Assembly: GCA_913042885.1 (NCBI GenBank)
Contig: CAJWLW010000031.1
Span: forward strand, 1 to 28,835
Origin: an uncultured Lentisphaeria bacterium
GTDB lineage: Bacteria > Verrucomicrobiota > Lentisphaeria > JABSQK01 > CAJWLW01
Reading direction: 5' to 3'
DNA: 28,835 nucleotides
A program made the position numbers and the translations under genes. Of this stretch, positions 1 through 10,095 are shown piece by piece. The notes beneath the pieces are model-generated. The model was not told where the DNA came from. It saw only the letters and a program-made list of their open reading frames with translations, and made no database searches. Each line of letters opens with the position of its first letter. The first letter of the stretch is position 1.

Positions 1-1
1 C

Positions 2-3000
2 ATCGAGACGACCGATGCGGGTTCGGCAATCACCGTTGACGAGGCGCCGATCACCATGATCGACACCATCACGCTTACGACGAACAATGGTGCTATTACG
101 TTGGACGAGATTCTGGATGACGCTGCTGTCAGTGATCGTGTACTGACCGTGATCGCGGGCACGGGCGCGATTGTCATCGATGACAATGTCGGCGTCAACG
201 GCGGCCTGGCAGTTGCTGCGCTCGACATTCAGAGTGCTGGCGACGTCCACTTCAGCGGTTCCGAAGCCACTGTCGATGTCAATTCGTTGACTATCGGCAG
301 CACTACCGCAGTTGATACCGACGTCGAATTCGACGCTGCGGTCAATGTCGCCGGCAACGTCGACATCGATACCAGTACGCTTACCCTCGACGGGCCATTG
401 ACGACGACTGCCGGCGGCACCGTAACGGTGACCAACAGCGGCGTTGCCGACATCAATGCGAATATCACGGCTGCCGGCACCGTCCGTTTTGACGGGCCCT
501 TGTCCGGCAGGATTGACATTGGGTTGGACGGGCCTGCACGCGCGATTTTGACCATCGAGACCACGGATGCGGGAGCGGCTATTCTTGTTGACGCCGCCGG
601 TGTCCTGCTGACCGGCGATACAGCCATGACGACAAATGACGGGGCGATTACATTCGGTGGCGGCGTTGCCGGCACATTCACCCTTACCCTCACCGCTGGT
701 ACGGGCGACATCGACTTCAACGACACGATAGGTACTGCCGCACCGCTGTTCAGTCTGCAGATCGTGTCGTCCGCCAATGTCGATATCGAGGGTACCTCGA
801 CAATCAGTTCCGGCGGCATCACGATCAACACTGGGACGATCGACATCCGCGGTACAGTTACGACAATCACCGGCGGTGTCATCGATGTTGTGCACACTGG
901 CATCGCACTCATTGCGGCATCTGTCGAAAGCAGTGGCCGTATCGAATTTGACGGCGGTGGCGACATCCTCATCAATGCAACGGTCGGCACTGCTGCCGGA
1001 AGCCACAGCGACATTGTGTTGTATACGAGTGCCGACGTCGTGCAAAATGCCTCGATCAATGTCCACGGCAGCGGTGAACTCCAGGTTTCGGCTGACGGCC
1101 CGATCACGATGACGCTGCCCGGTGTCGCCACGGGTGAGCTTGGCGATGTCATATATCACGCCGGCGGTGCCCTCATCCTGACGTCACTGACGACAACCGG
1201 CGATGTCGACCTTGTTGCCGGCGGCAGTATTGCCGGTGACAGTAGCGTCGTTAACGTCACCGGCGGCGAGTTGACTTTCTCAGCTGCCAACGGCGTGATT
1301 CTGATCACCTCTGTCACTGACGTCACCGGTTCGAATTCAGACAATGCCGACATCACCATTGTTAATGAAATCGTTGCACCGGTGAGGATCGCCGGTCTCA
1401 GCACCCGCGGCGGCAACATAAACTTCACCAATAGCGGCGGTAGCACGCTGAACCTTGTTGACGACGACATCAGCTCCGGCGACGAGGCGGGTGGCATCGT
1501 CGGCGGTGATCTTACCATCACCAACAGCCATGGCATCTTTGTCGCAGCCGAGGTGAATCTCGACACCCGCGCCGGCACCGGTGGGGACTTGGACGTAGCG
1601 GACAACGTCTTCATGGACGGCGTCGCGCTATTCGGTGCAGGCGACGTGAACCTGAACGGCGGTATTGGCGACACGTCTACCGAGCTCGACGTGGTCATCA
1701 CAAAGCCGCAGGTTTCGGCGCTGTCGATTCTGATCCGCACACGCCGTGACATCATTGTGACGGCCCTGCTGCAGACGACGTCGCCGGGCGCCGATATTGT
1801 GCTCGAGGCCGACAGCGATAGGGACGGTGTCGGCGGCGTGCGTATCTCCGACGCCGGTTCGATGGTTTCCGGGCGCCATGTCGTCATTTCCGGTTCTGAT
1901 TTCTCGGCGACGCCAGGCGCAATTGACAGTGTGCTCACCGAGGCCGGCTCCGCGGGTGACCATATCAGCGCTGCCGGCGACATCCGTATCGTTAGCAATG
2001 CCTGGGCGCCTGCCGGGGCAATAGTCAGTGTCGCCGGTTCTGTCCACGCAACCGATAGCGGCCTGATTGCCGTTGAGGCGGAAGGTGACGCGGTCATTAC
2101 CGGCGACCTGGAGACCAGTGGACGCGTCGAGCTCAGCAGCAAGACAGGGGCGATCGATCAATCTCTCGGCAGCATTGTCGCTGACTTGCTCGCAGTAACG
2201 ACGAACAGTGGCAGCGTCATATTCACCGGGCCACTGACGATCACCACGATGGTCGATGTCGATCCCACCGGTGGTACCGTTACTATTGTCAATCCGGCGA
2301 ACCAACTCGGGGTGCTCGAACTGTCCGGTGATCATGTAACGGTGCAGGAAGTCGACGACATGGAGATCGGCAGCATAACAGCAACCGCCTCCGTCACACT
2401 GACCAGCGGTGATGCCGTGCTTGATGCCAACGCCGGCGGCGTTAATATCACTTCGCCGACACTGACGATCGACGCGGCGGGCGGCGCAGGTACCGTCTTG
2501 GACGCGCTCGATACGACGGTTGACACACTGACGGTCACCGTTGACGATGGCGATGTTTACGTCGACAACACAACGACGCTGGAAATCGCCGGCATCACCA
2601 TCGACACATCAGGTTCCGTCGCCACAACTGCATTGGGTGCGATCAATGTGACCGGCGACATAACGGTACCGGGCAATGTGCAATTGACAGCTGTCGAGAG
2701 CGCCGATGCACCGGACTGGCTCCAGGATGTCACCGTTGCCGATGGCGTGACGATCACGTCGCTCTCCGACATTGACCTGCGGGCAGGTGACGATGTCCTG
2801 GTGGCAGCCACGGCACAACTCAGTGCGGCCGGTACAGTCGACATCCAGGCCGGTTTTGGCGACACCGACGGCGGCGGCGCGGTCGAGCTGGACGGCACAA
2901 TCAGTACCGGCGGTGATGTCGACCTGTCTATACTCGGCAATATCAGCCTCGGCATCATCGATGCACCGGGTCAGACAGTGACCTTGACCAGTGTGAACGG

Positions 3001-6000
3001 CAGTATCATCGGCGATACCAGCGGTACCGTTGTCAATGTCACAGCCGACACGCTCATCGCCAGCGCCCAGGATGGGATTGATCTTAACACCAAAGTCAAT
3101 ACTGTCGATGCGGTGACGACGGGTACCGGCAACATCGCGATTCGCAACGACGGCAACGTCGTGTTGCGTGACGTTGCAACGACGGACGGCGAGATCAGCG
3201 TCACGACGATCAGCGGCGGTGACGTTTTCGTAGATGACGTTCGTGCCAGTACGACGGTGACCGTGATCGCTGCCGGCGCCATCGAGGAGCAAACCCCGGA
3301 TGCCGGTATCGACATCTCCGCCGGCACAATGCTGCTGACGGCACAGACCGGTATCGGGACGCTGAATGCGATCGAAACTGCGGCTGCGGATATTGACGCC
3401 ACCACTGCCGCCGGCAATCTGCTGCTCGACAATGACGTCGCTGTCGACACGATTGTCAATGCGCTTTCGACCGGAGCCGGTCACGTTGTCTTCAGGCACC
3501 TCGGCGATGCCCAGGTCACGATTTCTTCTGTCAATGTGGCAGGCGGCAACGTGCGTCTCGAAAATGTCGCTGACCTCATTTTTGACGGGCCTGTGAACGT
3601 GGGTGGCGGTGCCGCCTCGATTGCGGGCGATTCCGTCACGTTCGCTGCTGGCAGTGCTGTGATGACGGCTGGCGGTTCTGTCGATATCGTTGCGACCGGG
3701 ACTGCTGTTGTGATGACGGACGGCGTCGTTGTCTCCAGCGCCGGCGGCGATGTCCGCGTTGCCGCGGCAGATGATGTGACGTTGAGCCGGATCGAGGCTG
3801 GAGCGGGTAGCGTTGCGGTGATCGCGACAACCGGCGATATCATCGATGGCGACGGCGGTGTCGACATCGTTGCCGGCGATGTCCTGCTGATGGCTTCCGA
3901 CAGTGTCGGGGCGCTGGGCGCGGGTGTGGATCCGATCGAGGTGACGATTACCAAGCTCAGCGCCGATGCGGGCGCCGGTGGTATCAGTGTGCTCGAATCC
4001 GACGGGCTCGTTATTGGTGACGTGACGGTGAGCGTGGACCGCGTCGATGCGGCCGGTGCTACCGGGGCGGTCGATACCACGCATAGTGGCGCGACGACGA
4101 TCCTTGGCGGCTCGATTGTTGTTCAGACAATTGCCGGCAGTCTGACGGTCGCCAGCGGAGTCGCGGCTTCGGGCGGCGCTGCTGCGGTCCGGTTCGGTGC
4201 CGGCGGTCCGGACAGCGATGTCAGTATCGACAACGGTGTCGTGAGCAGCGGCCCGATCACGATCATTGCGGTCGACAGTGTCATGCAGAATGCCAACATC
4301 ACTGCCGGCGGCACGGTGGATGTTCTTGCGACGAACGGCTCGATCGATATGGCCGCCGACACCACGACCTCGACGGCGGGCGATTCGATCAGCTATGTCG
4401 CAGCTGTCAATGCGACGCTTGAATCCCTCGACGCCGGTGCCGGCGAGATCGCCGTAGTGGCGACGTCCGGGAGCATTATTGACGGTGATATCCAGGTTGA
4501 TCTGATTGCTGCAGGCCTGCTGTTGACAGCAGGCAACGTGATCGGTGCTGCCGGAGATCCGATCGAGACAAGCGTTGCGAGCTTGAGCGCTGTAAGTGCC
4601 GGCGTTTACATCGTCGAGACTGATGGTCTGACGGTGACCGAAATTACTGTCATTGTGAACCGTGTCGACGGTTCCGGACAGACGTCACCGGTGGAGTTGA
4701 AGCAGGCCGACATCGAAACGATAGCCGGTGGGCCTGTGATTCTCGGCGGCGGTGACGGCACCTTGCACGTGACCGACGGCGACAGTGACGGGAGCGGTAT
4801 TGAGGCGTCAGGCCCGATCCTGCTGTGGACCGAGAACGTTGTACGGAGTGGCGGGGAGGACATCATCCTCGACGCCGAGGTGCGCAGTGCCGGTGGACCG
4901 ATCACGATCATTGCGGCCGGCAGCGTCATGCAGAACGCCGATGTGCTTTCTGTAGCCAATGACATCGATGTCAGCGCTGCGGTTGACATCATCATGAGCG
5001 ATGGCGCACGGACATTCAGTGACGGCGGCAACGTGCGCTATGTCGCAGGCAATTCGATCGTTGTAGGCAGTATCGATGCCGGTGCCGGTACGATCGGTCT
5101 GTTCGCAGACACGATCAGTGACGGCGGTGACACGCACACGGACGTTATGGCGGTAGCCGCGTTGTTCAACGCCGCGACCGGCATCGGCGTTGTCGGCATT
5201 GCCACGGGAGCACTTGAGGTCGATGCCGTACGACTCACGGCAACTGCCGGCAGCGGCGGGATCATTCTGGCCGTGATCGGGGACATTGTCATCGACACAG
5301 CTTCTCTCAGCGTTGATCGCGTTGATAGCCTTGGCAGCCTGACGACGACAGCCGAAGTGGCCCAGAGTGATCTCACAACTACCGGCGACGGGTTGATTGT
5401 GCTGCAGGCGACCGGGTCGATCGTCATCAATGACGGCGAAGATGATGACGACGAGGGTGTGCGGGCGGATGGTGTCGGCAATGTCGGATTCGAAGCCACA
5501 GGTGACGTGACACTGAACGCCGGCGTCAACAGCGGCAACGGCAGTGTGAATGTCATGGCTGACGGCGCGGTGACGCAGGCGGATGGCGGCGACATCATCA
5601 GCGGCGGGAGCGTTTTGGTCGACGCCGGTTCGGGCGCGATTACGATGACCACCGGTACCGTCACGCAGACCAACGGCGGTAATATTCGCTACTACGCGGC
5701 AACTGATGTTTTGATCAGCGTCATTGATGCCCGGACCCAGGCCGATCGCGACGCCGACAGTCTTGCCGGCCAAAACGGCTGGGGCCATTTGTCGATCACG
5801 GCGGTGACCGGATCGATCCTTGATATCGCACCGGCGAACCTGCAAGATATCGATCTGTATGGTCACGAGGGGCGTTTGCTGGCCGGCGCTGGTATCGGCG
5901 AGCTCGAGCCGGGATTCAACGCGATCGAGACGGAACTGATTCTGATCACTACTGCGTCCGGTAATCTTGGCACCAATGTTGTGGATGCAACGGAGATTGT

Positions 6001-7957
6001 CGGTGGCAGTGTCGACCCGGTCGATGTCATCCGCATACTCATGGACGGTACGACAACGATTGTTTCCGATGCCGGGATACAATCGGGCCAGACATCAACC
6101 GCTCCAGACGTCGACCCGATCAATGTCCGCGCCTTGGACAGCGGACTCATGATTACCGAACTGGAGGCACAGTACGTACAGGTCGGTGGTTGGAATCCGC
6201 TCGATGCTACGCTGCACGATTTCTCCGACGAATTCAGTATGCCGCTGCGGGCTGCCAATGCCGTGGACGGCGATCCGGCGACCGACTGGAGTACGGTGCG
6301 CAGCATCTATGCGACAGCCACCTGGCACTTTGCCGTTGACTTGGGTGGGGTGAAGCCGGTCAGTCGCGTTGCGATTCTGCCGCGGTCCGACTTTGCAATC
6401 CTGGCCCCGAAGAATTTCAAGATTGAAGTGAGTGTGGACGGTGAGGCGTGGACCGAGGTCGTGACGGCAAGCGGCTATGTTGCCGGTGAAGGCGCCTGGT
6501 ATGCCGCCACTTTCCTGGAGACTCCAGCGCAGTTTGTTCGCCTGAGCGGCACCGTCCAGCCGCTGGGTGACGGCTCGTATTACATTCAGTTCGCGGATGT
6601 GAGGGTCTCGGAAACCGGTTCATCCTTCCCGAGTTCGAAGCTGCAACTATCGTGGCCGGCGCCGACTGCCAGTGACGGACGTGCCAGTCATTATCAGGTG
6701 CGTTACAGTACCTCCCCAATCAATGAGCTAGATGACTGGATCGCCGCTGTACCGCTGTCGGGTGTCCCGGCTGTGCTTGATACCGGCCAACAACAGACGA
6801 TGCTGGTGGACCCGGCTGACCTGCCGCGCGAGGCGGTCATTTACCTTGCGGTTCTGGCGTTCAACAGCGATGGTTCGACGGTCTCACAGTCGAATTTCGT
6901 CAGGGTGACGACATCTCCGGCGGGTGCGTCGGCACCGATCCTGGATCTGGCCGGGGCCATCGATGCGACGGACGAGCAGGTCATGCTGTCGTGGACTTCC
7001 ACCGGTGCCGACGGTTTCATTGGAACTGCTGAGAGTTATGACATTCGCTGGTCAATGTCTCCGATTGTGGACGAAGCCGATTGGGCCCAGGCCGTTCCCG
7101 TGGACATCAGTATCGTTCCGGCCGGTGCGGGTGAGCCCGAGACATTCGCGGTTTCCAAGCGCCACCTGCCGGCAGCCGTTCCGGTGTACTTCGCGATCAA
7201 GGTCGCCAATAGCGCGGGGTTGAGGCCGGCGGTTGCGAATTACGCTGCGGTCGACATGCCGACGACGGACGAAGCGGAGCTTGTGCTCAACTCGGGCTGG
7301 AACGCCGTGAGCCTGGCCGTGGATGATGGGCGCGATGCCGATGCACTGTTCGCAGGCGTTCTCGAAAGCGAGGTGCTTGCCTGGGACGGTACGAACTACG
7401 TCAATGTGTCTGAGTTGCAGTCCGGCACCAGTTACTGGGTCTTTTCGTCCACTGGTGGGAGTGTCATGACGTTCGGCGAGATCGCGCCGAAGAATGAATT
7501 TACGCTTAACACCGGCTGGAATGCGATCGGCATCGGTAAGCGTGCCGGTCTTGAGAAGGTGATGATGCCGGCGTCTTCCACGATTGTCGTTGTCTGGCAC
7601 TGGAATAATTCAGGGCAGCGCTTCCACCGGCTCGACGTTGGTGCCGAGTTGATACCCGGCGAAAGCTATTGGGTCTACAGCCCGGTCGACAACCATATCT
7701 GGGTGCTTGACATCCAGAACCCGGTCACCGGGGGTGCGCGCGAGGCCTGGGCCGGCCGTTCCATTATCGCGAGCCGCGATGCCATTGCCGAGGCGGCGCC
7801 GCTGAGACTGCAGAAAACCATCAAGGATAATTGCAATGATTATCTGGCGCTGTGGAATGGCAGCGATCCGGGTTATCTTTTCGGTGATTCGCTTGATTTG
7901 TTCGATGAATCAACCTTGCCGGATGCCGGTGCGACGTACAATAGATTTTTGGATTAA
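2..7957 (+). CDS. Giant surface repeat protein with F5/8C, FN3 and GWN C-terminal domains (5' partial)
   Basis: The frame is open to the first base of the window, so the N-terminus and any signal peptide are missing; the first internal ATG is at 56. At least 2,651 residues are visible (residue numbers below count from that ATG). Residues 1 to about 2030 are low-complexity beta-rich repeats (Asp/Gly/Thr/Val/Ile, almost no Cys or Lys) of the kind seen in filamentous-haemagglutinin-like and autotransporter-passenger beta-helices. Then come an F5/8 type C (discoidin-like) domain at about 2040-2188 (AVDGDPATDWS motif), two fibronectin type III-like domains at about 2195-2287 and 2293-2400, and two copies of a short 'LNxGWNAxxxx...YWVxS' domain at 2411-2480 and 2484-2545. 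The 80-residue tail has no barrel or membrane anchor. Acidic loops (DGDSDGSG, DGEDDDDEG) could bind calcium. Likely an exported adhesin or matrix protein; the ligand is unknown. It forms a tight pair with the next gene. Confidence 0.85.
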   Translation: METTDAGSAITVDEAPITMIDTITLTTNNGAITLDEILDDAAVSDRVLTVIAGTGAIVIDDNVGVNGGLAVAALDIQSAGDVHFSGSEATVDVNSLTIGSTTAVDTDVEFDAAVNVAGNVDIDTSTLTLDGPLTTTAGGTVTVTNSGVADINANITAAGTVRFDGPLSGRIDIGLDGPARAILTIETTDAGAAILVDAAGVLLTGDTAMTTNDGAITFGGGVAGTFTLTLTAGTGDIDFNDTIGTAAPLFSLQIVSSANVDIEGTSTISSGGITINTGTIDIRGTVTTITGGVIDVVHTGIALIAASVESSGRIEFDGGGDILINATVGTAAGSHSDIVLYTSADVVQNASINVHGSGELQVSADGPITMTLPGVATGELGDVIYHAGGALILTSLTTTGDVDLVAGGSIAGDSSVVNVTGGELTFSAANGVILITSVTDVTGSNSDNADITIVNEIVAPVRIAGLSTRGGNINFTNSGGSTLNLVDDDISSGDEAGGIVGGDLTITNSHGIFVAAEVNLDTRAGTGGDLDVADNVFMDGVALFGAGDVNLNGGIGDTSTELDVVITKPQVSALSILIRTRRDIIVTALLQTTSPGADIVLEADSDRDGVGGVRISDAGSMVSGRHVVISGSDFSATPGAIDSVLTEAGSAGDHISAAGDIRIVSNAWAPAGAIVSVAGSVHATDSGLIAVEAEGDAVITGDLETSGRVELSSKTGAIDQSLGSIVADLLAVTTNSGSVIFTGPLTITTMVDVDPTGGTVTIVNPANQLGVLELSGDHVTVQEVDDMEIGSITATASVTLTSGDAVLDANAGGVNITSPTLTIDAAGGAGTVLDALDTTVDTLTVTVDDGDVYVDNTTTLEIAGITIDTSGSVATTALGAINVTGDITVPGNVQLTAVESADAPDWLQDVTVADGVTITSLSDIDLRAGDDVLVAATAQLSAAGTVDIQAGFGDTDGGGAVELDGTISTGGDVDLSILGNISLGIIDAPGQTVTLTSVNGSIIGDTSGTVVNVTADTLIASAQDGIDLNTKVNTVDAVTTGTGNIAIRNDGNVVLRDVATTDGEISVTTISGGDVFVDDVRASTTVTVIAAGAIEEQTPDAGIDISAGTMLLTAQTGIGTLNAIETAAADIDATTAAGNLLLDNDVAVDTIVNALSTGAGHVVFRHLGDAQVTISSVNVAGGNVRLENVADLIFDGPVNVGGGAASIAGDSVTFAAGSAVMTAGGSVDIVATGTAVVMTDGVVVSSAGGDVRVAAADDVTLSRIEAGAGSVAVIATTGDIIDGDGGVDIVAGDVLLMASDSVGALGAGVDPIEVTITKLSADAGAGGISVLESDGLVIGDVTVSVDRVDAAGATGAVDTTHSGATTILGGSIVVQTIAGSLTVASGVAASGGAAAVRFGAGGPDSDVSIDNGVVSSGPITIIAVDSVMQNANITAGGTVDVLATNGSIDMAADTTTSTAGDSISYVAAVNATLESLDAGAGEIAVVATSGSIIDGDIQVDLIAAGLLLTAGNVIGAAGDPIETSVASLSAVSAGVYIVETDGLTVTEITVIVNRVDGSGQTSPVELKQADIETIAGGPVILGGGDGTLHVTDGDSDGSGIEASGPILLWTENVVRSGGEDIILDAEVRSAGGPITIIAAGSVMQNADVLSVANDIDVSAAVDIIMSDGARTFSDGGNVRYVAGNSIVVGSIDAGAGTIGLFADTISDGGDTHTDVMAVAALFNAATGIGVVGIATGALEVDAVRLTATAGSGGIILAVIGDIVIDTASLSVDRVDSLGSLTTTAEVAQSDLTTTGDGLIVLQATGSIVINDGEDDDDEGVRADGVGNVGFEATGDVTLNAGVNSGNGSVNVMADGAVTQADGGDIISGGSVLVDAGSGAITMTTGTVTQTNGGNIRYYAATDVLISVIDARTQADRDADSLAGQNGWGHLSITAVTGSILDIAPANLQDIDLYGHEGRLLAGAGIGELEPGFNAIETELILITTASGNLGTNVVDATEIVGGSVDPVDVIRILMDGTTTIVSDAGIQSGQTSTAPDVDPINVRALDSGLMITELEAQYVQVGGWNPLDATLHDFSDEFSMPLRAANAVDGDPATDWSTVRSIYATATWHFAVDLGGVKPVSRVAILPRSDFAILAPKNFKIEVSVDGEAWTEVVTASGYVAGEGAWYAATFLETPAQFVRLSGTVQPLGDGSYYIQFADVRVSETGSSFPSSKLQLSWPAPTASDGRASHYQVRYSTSPINELDDWIAAVPLSGVPAVLDTGQQQTMLVDPADLPREAVIYLAVLAFNSDGSTVSQSNFVRVTTSPAGASAPILDLAGAIDATDEQVMLSWTSTGADGFIGTAESYDIRWSMSPIVDEADWAQAVPVDISIVPAGAGEPETFAVSKRHLPAAVPVYFAIKVANSAGLRPAVANYAAVDMPTTDEAELVLNSGWNAVSLAVDDGRDADALFAGVLESEVLAWDGTNYVNVSELQSGTSYWVFSSTGGSVMTFGEIAPKNEFTLNTGWNAIGIGKRAGLEKVMMPASSTIVVVWHWNNSGQRFHRLDVGAELIPGESYWVYSPVDNHIWVLDIQNPVTGGAREAWAGRSIIASRDAIAEAAPLRLQKTIKDNCNDYLALWNGSDPGYLFGDSLDLFDESTLPDAGATYNRFLD
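3797..5775 (+). repeat. Three large tandem modules in the giant repeat protein
   Basis: Modules begin at 3797, 4433 and 5078, each with an AGAG tetrapeptide (spacing 636 and 645 bases, about 212-215 residues). Each then reads roughly 'IDGD..VD.....LLLTA....GA..DPIET....LSA.....I.V.E.DGL.......V.RVD..G'. A fourth, degenerate copy (GHLSITAVTGSILD, then NAIETEL) begins near 5776. Modules 1 and 2 are followed by closely similar DNA segments (near 4251 and 4895) encoding GPITIIA..SVMQNA. A shorter relative lies near 3300-3380 (GIGTLNAIET). Seen directly by comparing the translated copies; exact borders are approximate. Confidence 0.75.
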
Positions 7958-7978
7958 CGATGTTTCCTTCCGAACAAC

Positions 7979-7982
7979 GAGG
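7979..7982 (+). promoter_or_regulatory. Shine-Dalgarno GAGG supporting the GTG start at 7990
   Basis: GAGG is followed by a 7-base spacer and then GTG. This places the start just before a well-formed signal peptide. Confidence 0.5.
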
Positions 7983-7989
7983 CGAGATT

Positions 7990-10095
7990 GTGAAATTTTC
8001 TTTCAATGAACACCATGCCCCCACTGCCCGCCTTTGGATTGGGTATTTCCTTCTCACGTTGTGCCTGGCGTTGTACACCCCGCCGGCATTTGCCGAGGGT
8101 GCCGTTGAGCCAGCGGACACTGCCGAGCAGCTCAGCCACGAGCTGTTGCTGATCGCAGATTACGAACTGGCCAACACAAAATTGAAAGACCTGGAAGCGC
8201 AGATCAGGCTGTTCGAGGAACAGCAGACAGGTTTGCGTCAATCGGAACGCGCTTCTGCCGAGGCCTATGAGCAAGCCGAAGCCGTCGTCGAATCGCTGCT
8301 GGAGCGAATGTCTATCTCGGTGAGTGGACAAGCTCTGCTCGATGATTTCCGACAGGCAGAGCGTGAAGTTGCGGTAATCGAGAAAGAGTGGTGGTCGTTG
8401 AAGGAACAACTCGCCAAGACGGAACTGGCTTTGGCGTGGCGCCAAAAGGCTGCAACGCATGCCCGGGAACTGATCGAAGTCATGCGCCCGACAGCCGAGG
8501 TCGCGCGGGCGAAAGCAATCAAGCGCGCTGCGATAGAAACCAGTGAAATGCGTGCCCGGCTCGAACAGCAACGGCAGGCCCGCCGTGCTGCACTCGAAGA
8601 AAATATGGACGCGGCGGTGGCCAGAGAAGAGGCGCGGCTGCAGACGAAATATGATTCGGGTGCCACCGACGATGCCATGGTCGGGTGGGGCGAACGCGAG
8701 GCCAAACACCAGGAATCTTTAGCCCGGCGTCAGGCGCAGGAACAGGAGGAACGAGATCGCAACGCAGCGCGGCAGGTGAAGGTCGAGCTTCTCCGTAAAC
8801 AGTTGCAGGACGCTGCCGCCGAGAGGGTCCGGCAGCAGAAAATCCTCGCGACCGCGGCAGCGGCACGTAAGCGTCTGCATGAAGCGGACAAAGCCCTGGC
8901 AAAGGCGGAACAGGCTCGCAACGCCGCGCCAGTCGATGACCGCGAGACCAGGCAGATGCTTGAAAAGCAGCGGGAGGAATACCAGGACGCCGTTGTCGCC
9001 CGATCCGAATCCGCACTGGACGCCGAGGCGATCTGGATGACAGCGCGCAAGGACAAGGACTTGCTTGTCAGCGGTGGTATCGGCTACAGGATATTCAGCG
9101 ACGTCGATTTCGCCGGTACCGATTTTCGCAATTTCGGTACTCAGGACAATGGTACCTTCGTGTTCAACCAGATGAGTCCCGACCTGACGAACGGTCCGTA
9201 CGGCGTGCAGAATGTCCAAAGTCCGGTGAATGCTTTTGTTCAGGTGCCGGCGGAAGACGGGGGAGTACCTGATCCGATTTTCGAAGGTCAGACTTTCACC
9301 AACGATGATGACTTTTCTGATGATATTTTTATGCCGATCGATTACATCAATTACCCGGGAAACGACGACAATGAAGTGGGCGGTACGCCCGGATTGAACC
9401 TGCAAGTGGCGCGGCCGATGTGGTATCGCGATGACTGGACCGTGTCTTTCGTGACGGGGTTGCAGTCGTACTCGCCGAGGGACTCGACTATCGAAAGTGG
9501 TTCAATGGTCACGCCGGGCAAGTTTGTTGCTGAACAATATCTGCATACGATCGTGGACACCGACGACGATGCCTTCGGCACAATCCATGCCGTCGTGAAT
9601 CCGGCCTCTGAGTTGATGGACCCGACGGTCGACAACACGACGTTTTCCATGCGTAACGAGTTCGATTTACAGTTTATGACATTCGACCTCGGCTTGCGGG
9701 CATCCTATCGTTCGAACCGCATGACGTTGGATGTCGCGGCCGGCCCGACGCTCAGTGTCTGGCACCTGGACAGCGATCAGAGCTGGCGTGCTGTGTGGGG
9801 CGATATTGCCTCAAGCAATCTGATCATTGCTCCGGGGCCGCCGCCGGTTGAGCATTATCGCACCGCACCCGTCGTGATCCCGGCGGGGGAGTATCGGGAA
9901 AGCCGTTCGGATTCGTCGTCGGGGGTGACTGTTGGTACGTACATTTCCGGCGGTATGAGCTATGAGCTGACGCCCCGCCTGGGGTTCGCAACGAACTTGC
10001 GATACGATTTGGTCGGCGAGACTGCCAGCACCGATTTCGCCACCCTCAATCTCGATGGCCTCGCCCTGCAGATCCTGCTCAACTGCCGCTTCTGA
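7990..10095 (+). CDS. Signal peptide, coiled-coil and C-terminal outer-membrane beta-barrel-like protein
   Basis: Not a family I recognise. I chose the GTG start at 7990 because GAGG lies 7 bases upstream, while the in-frame ATG at 7960, two bases after the preceding stop, has no ribosome site; the longer form would add 10 residues before the signal peptide. From the GTG (701 residues): signal peptide 1-35 with AFA|E cleavage; a Glu/Arg/Ala/Gln-rich coiled coil at about 40-350 with one break near 222-235; then a 350-residue part rich in alternating aromatic/hydrophobic strands (GGIGYRIFSDVDF, LGLRASYRS, GGMSYELTPRLGFATNLRYDL) ending in ...LLNCRF. A terminal Phe after a beta-strand is the usual recognition signal for outer-membrane barrel assembly. 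Inferred to be a barrel with a periplasmic or surface coiled-coil stalk. Probably co-transcribed with the giant repeat protein. Confidence 0.8.
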   Translation: MKFSFNEHHAPTARLWIGYFLLTLCLALYTPPAFAEGAVEPADTAEQLSHELLLIADYELANTKLKDLEAQIRLFEEQQTGLRQSERASAEAYEQAEAVVESLLERMSISVSGQALLDDFRQAEREVAVIEKEWWSLKEQLAKTELALAWRQKAATHARELIEVMRPTAEVARAKAIKRAAIETSEMRARLEQQRQARRAALEENMDAAVAREEARLQTKYDSGATDDAMVGWGEREAKHQESLARRQAQEQEERDRNAARQVKVELLRKQLQDAAAERVRQQKILATAAAARKRLHEADKALAKAEQARNAAPVDDRETRQMLEKQREEYQDAVVARSESALDAEAIWMTARKDKDLLVSGGIGYRIFSDVDFAGTDFRNFGTQDNGTFVFNQMSPDLTNGPYGVQNVQSPVNAFVQVPAEDGGVPDPIFEGQTFTNDDDFSDDIFMPIDYINYPGNDDNEVGGTPGLNLQVARPMWYRDDWTVSFVTGLQSYSPRDSTIESGSMVTPGKFVAEQYLHTIVDTDDDAFGTIHAVVNPASELMDPTVDNTTFSMRNEFDLQFMTFDLGLRASYRSNRMTLDVAAGPTLSVWHLDSDQSWRAVWGDIASSNLIIAPGPPPVEHYRTAPVVIPAGEYRESRSDSSSGVTVGTYISGGMSYELTPRLGFATNLRYDLVGETASTDFATLNLDGLALQILLNCRF

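Noticed and set aside
229..6306. Long - strand open frames of 130-490 residues opposite the giant repeat protein
   Set aside because: They are antisense shadows of a repetitive GC-rich gene: composition skewed to Thr/Ser/Pro or Arg/Asp, no domain, no ribosome sites, while the + strand frame is intact for 2,633 codons with recognisable domains.
2..7957. Giant protein as a classical two-partner-secretion TpsA or an autotransporter
   Set aside because: The N-terminus with any TPS domain is outside the window, no autotransporter barrel is present at the C-terminus, and the next gene does not look like a POTRA-containing TpsB.
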